Assembly (NCBI GenBank): GCA_030705665.1
Contig: JAUZQA010000223.1
Coordinates: 1-7,014 of the forward strand
Source: Bacillota bacterium
GTDB lineage: Bacteria; Bacillota; Bacilli; Bacillales_B; DSM-18226
Direction of reading: 5' to 3'
DNA: 7,014 nucleotides
Part shown: in pieces, positions 6,312 through 7,014 of the stretch
How positions within the stretch are numbered: the stretch's first letter is position 1
Layout: every line of letters starts with the position of its first letter
Notes under the pieces: generated by a model
Told to the model about the DNA's origin: nothing
Database searches by the model: none
What the model saw: the letters and a program-made list of their open reading frames with translations, nothing else
Position numbers and translations under genes: made by a program

Positions 6312-6327
6312 GTGAAATATTGAACAA
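6310..6327. promoter_or_regulatory. Second Rex/Fnr-type operator at about -41.5 of adhE
   Basis: ATGTGAAATATTGAACAA matches 15 of 18 positions of the Rex consensus. As an Fnr box it has one perfect half (TGTGA) and one degenerate half (GAACA). Its centre (6318.5) is about 41.5 bp upstream of the predicted start, overlapping the poor -35. It could be a second Rex repression site or an Fnr activation site. Sequence alone does not decide. Confidence 0.6.
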
Positions 6328-6349
6328 TCGATGAACATTTGGAAAAATT

Positions 6350-6363
6350 TGTAAACGATTTCA
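6350..6363. promoter_or_regulatory. cre box (CcpA operator) upstream of adhE
   Basis: TGTAAACGATTTCA matches the cre consensus TGWAANCGNTNWCA at every defined position. Its centre is about 80 bp upstream of the predicted adhE start, too far upstream to block that promoter. Known upstream cre sites in Bacillus overflow and fermentation genes (ackA, pta, ilvB) are used for activation, so CcpA-stimulated adhE expression on sugar is the likely reading. Repression of an undetected upstream promoter is the alternative. Confidence 0.7.
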
Positions 6364-6383
6364 TTTTCTTTTAAGTGTAATGG

Positions 6384-6539
6384 CTCTTATTCATTCCTTT
6401 TCTCTTCGCTTTTCACTTAGAAGTGGAATAATTAACTCTTATTCATTCCTCTTCTCTTCGCTTTTCACACAGAAGTGGAATAATTAGCTCTTATTCATTC
6501 CTTTTCTCCTCGCTTTTCACCCAGAAGTGGAATAATAAC
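6384..6539. repeat. Three tandem 52-bp repeats upstream of adhE
   Basis: Units 6384-6435, 6436-6487 and 6488-6539 are directly adjacent and share about 47-48 of 52 bases. Each begins CTCTTATTCATTCC, contains CGCTTTTCAC and ends AGAAGTGGAATAAT. The period is not a multiple of three and no frame stays open across them, so they are not coding. Inside each unit TTATTC and GAATAA are inverted, and CAC/GTG flanks a short loop. A degenerate partial unit (AAGTGTAATGG) may precede the first. Unit 3 is followed by AAGCGAG (6541-6547), which is complementary to CTCGCTT at 6509-6515. The block looks like a dispersed intergenic repeat that has amplified locally. Function unknown. Confidence 0.85.
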
Positions 6540-6577
6540 GAAGCGAGTGCCCGAAGCGGAAATCAACAGCTAAATTG

Positions 6578-6611
6578 AAAGAGGCTGCCTAAGTGGACAG
6601 CCTCTTTTTTT
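6578..6611 (+). terminator. Plus-strand terminator-like hairpin after the repeats
   Basis: A perfect 10-bp stem, AAAGAGGCTG with CAGCCTCTTT, around a 10-nt loop, with a T run ending at 6611. Read in the minus direction the tail is poor (CAATTTAGC), so it favours plus-strand termination. No plus-strand gene or clear promoter leads into it. It may belong to an unseen repeat-containing RNA, or act as a weak bidirectional backup for the IDEAL gene. Confidence 0.6.
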
Positions 6612-6624
6612 ATGGTTAATCATC

Positions 6625-6671
6625 ACAAAAATAAAAGGAGCCAATTGTATCAATTAAGGCTTCCTTTTATT
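6625..6671 (-). terminator. Terminator of the IDEAL-domain gene
   Basis: On the minus strand AATAAAAGGAAGCC pairs with GGCTCCTTTTATT (one bulged base), with inner AATTG/CAATT pairing, and is followed by a T-rich tail (TTTTTGTG). It lies about 25 nt past the stop codon at 6697. Confidence 0.78.
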
Positions 6672-6696
6672 AAGGAACACATATGCAAATAATTAT

Positions 6697-6891
6697 TTAT
6701 GAAATTTCTTTAAGTTCAGCTGTTAATCTAAGGAAAACTTCCTTATTGCGCTCTTGTAAAGAGCGGTCGATTTCCCTACGGATCTTATCTTTACGAAAAT
6801 TTATTAGAGCTGTGTCTAATACCATTTCAGCAAATAAGGAATCCATATTTTCATTTGATGGTTGTGGCAGATTTTTTAAATTCTTTTCCAT
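6697..6891 (-). CDS. Small IDEAL-domain protein
   Basis: A 64-residue, highly charged, soluble protein without cysteine, signal peptide or membrane segment. Residues about 21-60 match the IDEAL domain: two predicted helices with the core IDRSLQERNKEVFLRLTAEL (41-60), where IDRSL stands in place of the name-giving IDEAL. The domain is known as the C-terminal part of Bacillus YpiB and ComK relatives and as small stand-alone proteins such as YozD. It is thought to act in protein-protein contact, but no biochemical role is established for the small ones. The N-terminal 20 residues are polar and probably disordered. ATG 6891 is preceded by AAGGA (6904-6908) at a slightly long 12-nt spacing. It is a single-gene unit with its own promoter and terminator. 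The domain call is from pattern recognition and reasonably confident. The function is unknown. Confidence 0.8.
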   Translation of the reverse strand: MEKNLKNLPQPSNENMDSLFAEMVLDTALINFRKDKIRREIDRSLQERNKEVFLRLTAELKEIS

Positions 6892-6920
6892 TTTGAAATC
6901 AAATCCTTGAGCTTTTTTCT

Positions 6921-6949
6921 ATTATACAAATTGTTTTCAGACAATTCAA
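6921..6949 (-). promoter_or_regulatory. Sigma-A promoter of the IDEAL-domain gene
   Basis: On the minus strand TTGAAT (6944-6949, 4/6) and TATAAT (6921-6926, 6/6) are 17 bp apart. The predicted leader is about 25 nt, just enough for the ribosome binding site at 6904-6908. Confidence 0.7.
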
Positions 6950-6976
6950 TAATTAAATCTCAAAAATTATATTTTT

Positions 6977-7004
6977 ATTTTAAGAATATTTTTTACCTTG
7001 ACAA
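6977..7004 (-). promoter_or_regulatory. Possible second upstream promoter for the IDEAL-domain gene
   Basis: TTGTCA (6999-7004, 5/6) and TAAAAT (6977-6982, 5/6) are 16 bp apart on the minus strand. The surrounding DNA is very AT-rich, so chance matches are likely. It would add a longer leader to the same gene. Confidence 0.3.
6998..7003 (+). promoter_or_regulatory. Possible plus-strand -35 (TTGACA) at the window edge
   Basis: A perfect TTGACA; its -10 would fall about 7 bp beyond the window's end. It suggests a divergently transcribed gene to the right. It overlaps the minus-strand -35 candidate TTGTCA, so one or the other may be fortuitous. Confidence 0.25.
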
Positions 7005-7014
7005 AATAACAAAA

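Noticed and set aside
6384..6539. CRISPR-like array
   Set aside because: The 52-bp units are directly adjacent with no unique spacers, only three in number, and no cas genes are present.
6683..6910. Plus-strand 75-codon frame opposite the IDEAL-domain gene
   Set aside because: It overlaps the IDEAL gene entirely on the other strand, which has a promoter, ribosome binding site, terminator and a domain match.

Overview
The window looks like chromosome from a low-GC, aerobic-to-facultative member of the Bacillaceae (Bacillus/Neobacillus-like). Several things point there: AT-rich intergenic DNA, strong GGAGG-type ribosome binding sites, U-tailed hairpin terminators, consensus cre boxes for CcpA, Rex/Fnr-type operators, and a stand-alone IDEAL-domain protein, a domain known essentially from Bacillaceae. 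All five convincing protein genes lie on the minus strand, so the region reads from right to left. I see no mobile element, tRNA, rRNA or CRISPR array.

Layout from right to left. (1) 6697-6891: a 64-residue IDEAL-domain protein with its own promoter (6921-6949) and terminator (6625-6671). (2) 6226-6577: a regulatory intergenic stretch with three 52-bp tandem repeats (6384-6539), a perfect cre box (6350-6363), two Rex-type operators (6310-6327 and 6253-6270) and an extended -10 promoter (6283-6291). These lead into (3) adhE (3619-6225), the bifunctional CoA-acetylating acetaldehyde/alcohol dehydrogenase of mixed-acid fermentation, closed by a terminator at 3571-3606. (4) 3242-3519: an orphan PLUS-strand transcription unit, with a near-consensus sigma-A promoter, a cre box between its -35 and -10, about 240 nt of transcribed sequence and a strong plus-strand terminator. 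It holds only a decayed or very short reading frame. (5) 2121-3116: a zinc-independent medium-chain dehydrogenase/quinone-reductase-like enzyme related to B. subtilis YogA. (6) 112-1900: a two-gene operon of a GT2 glycosyltransferase fused to a GtrA membrane domain, overlapping by 11 bp a PlsC-like acyltransferase. It has a promoter at 1968-1997 and a terminator at 51-83.

How it fits together. adhE uses two NADH to turn acetyl-CoA into ethanol, and its promoter carries the matching redox and carbon logic. Rex senses the NADH/NAD ratio, a Fnr-like half-match sits at about -41.5, and CcpA senses sugar status. The orphan plus-strand unit just downstream of adhE also carries a cre box, so both sides of the gene appear to be under carbon control. 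The glycosyltransferase and acyltransferase pair probably serves envelope glycolipid or polymer synthesis and is unrelated to fermentation. The most novel parts are the orphan cre-controlled plus-strand unit and the 52-bp tandem repeats ahead of adhE. Both need database or RNA data that I could not consult.
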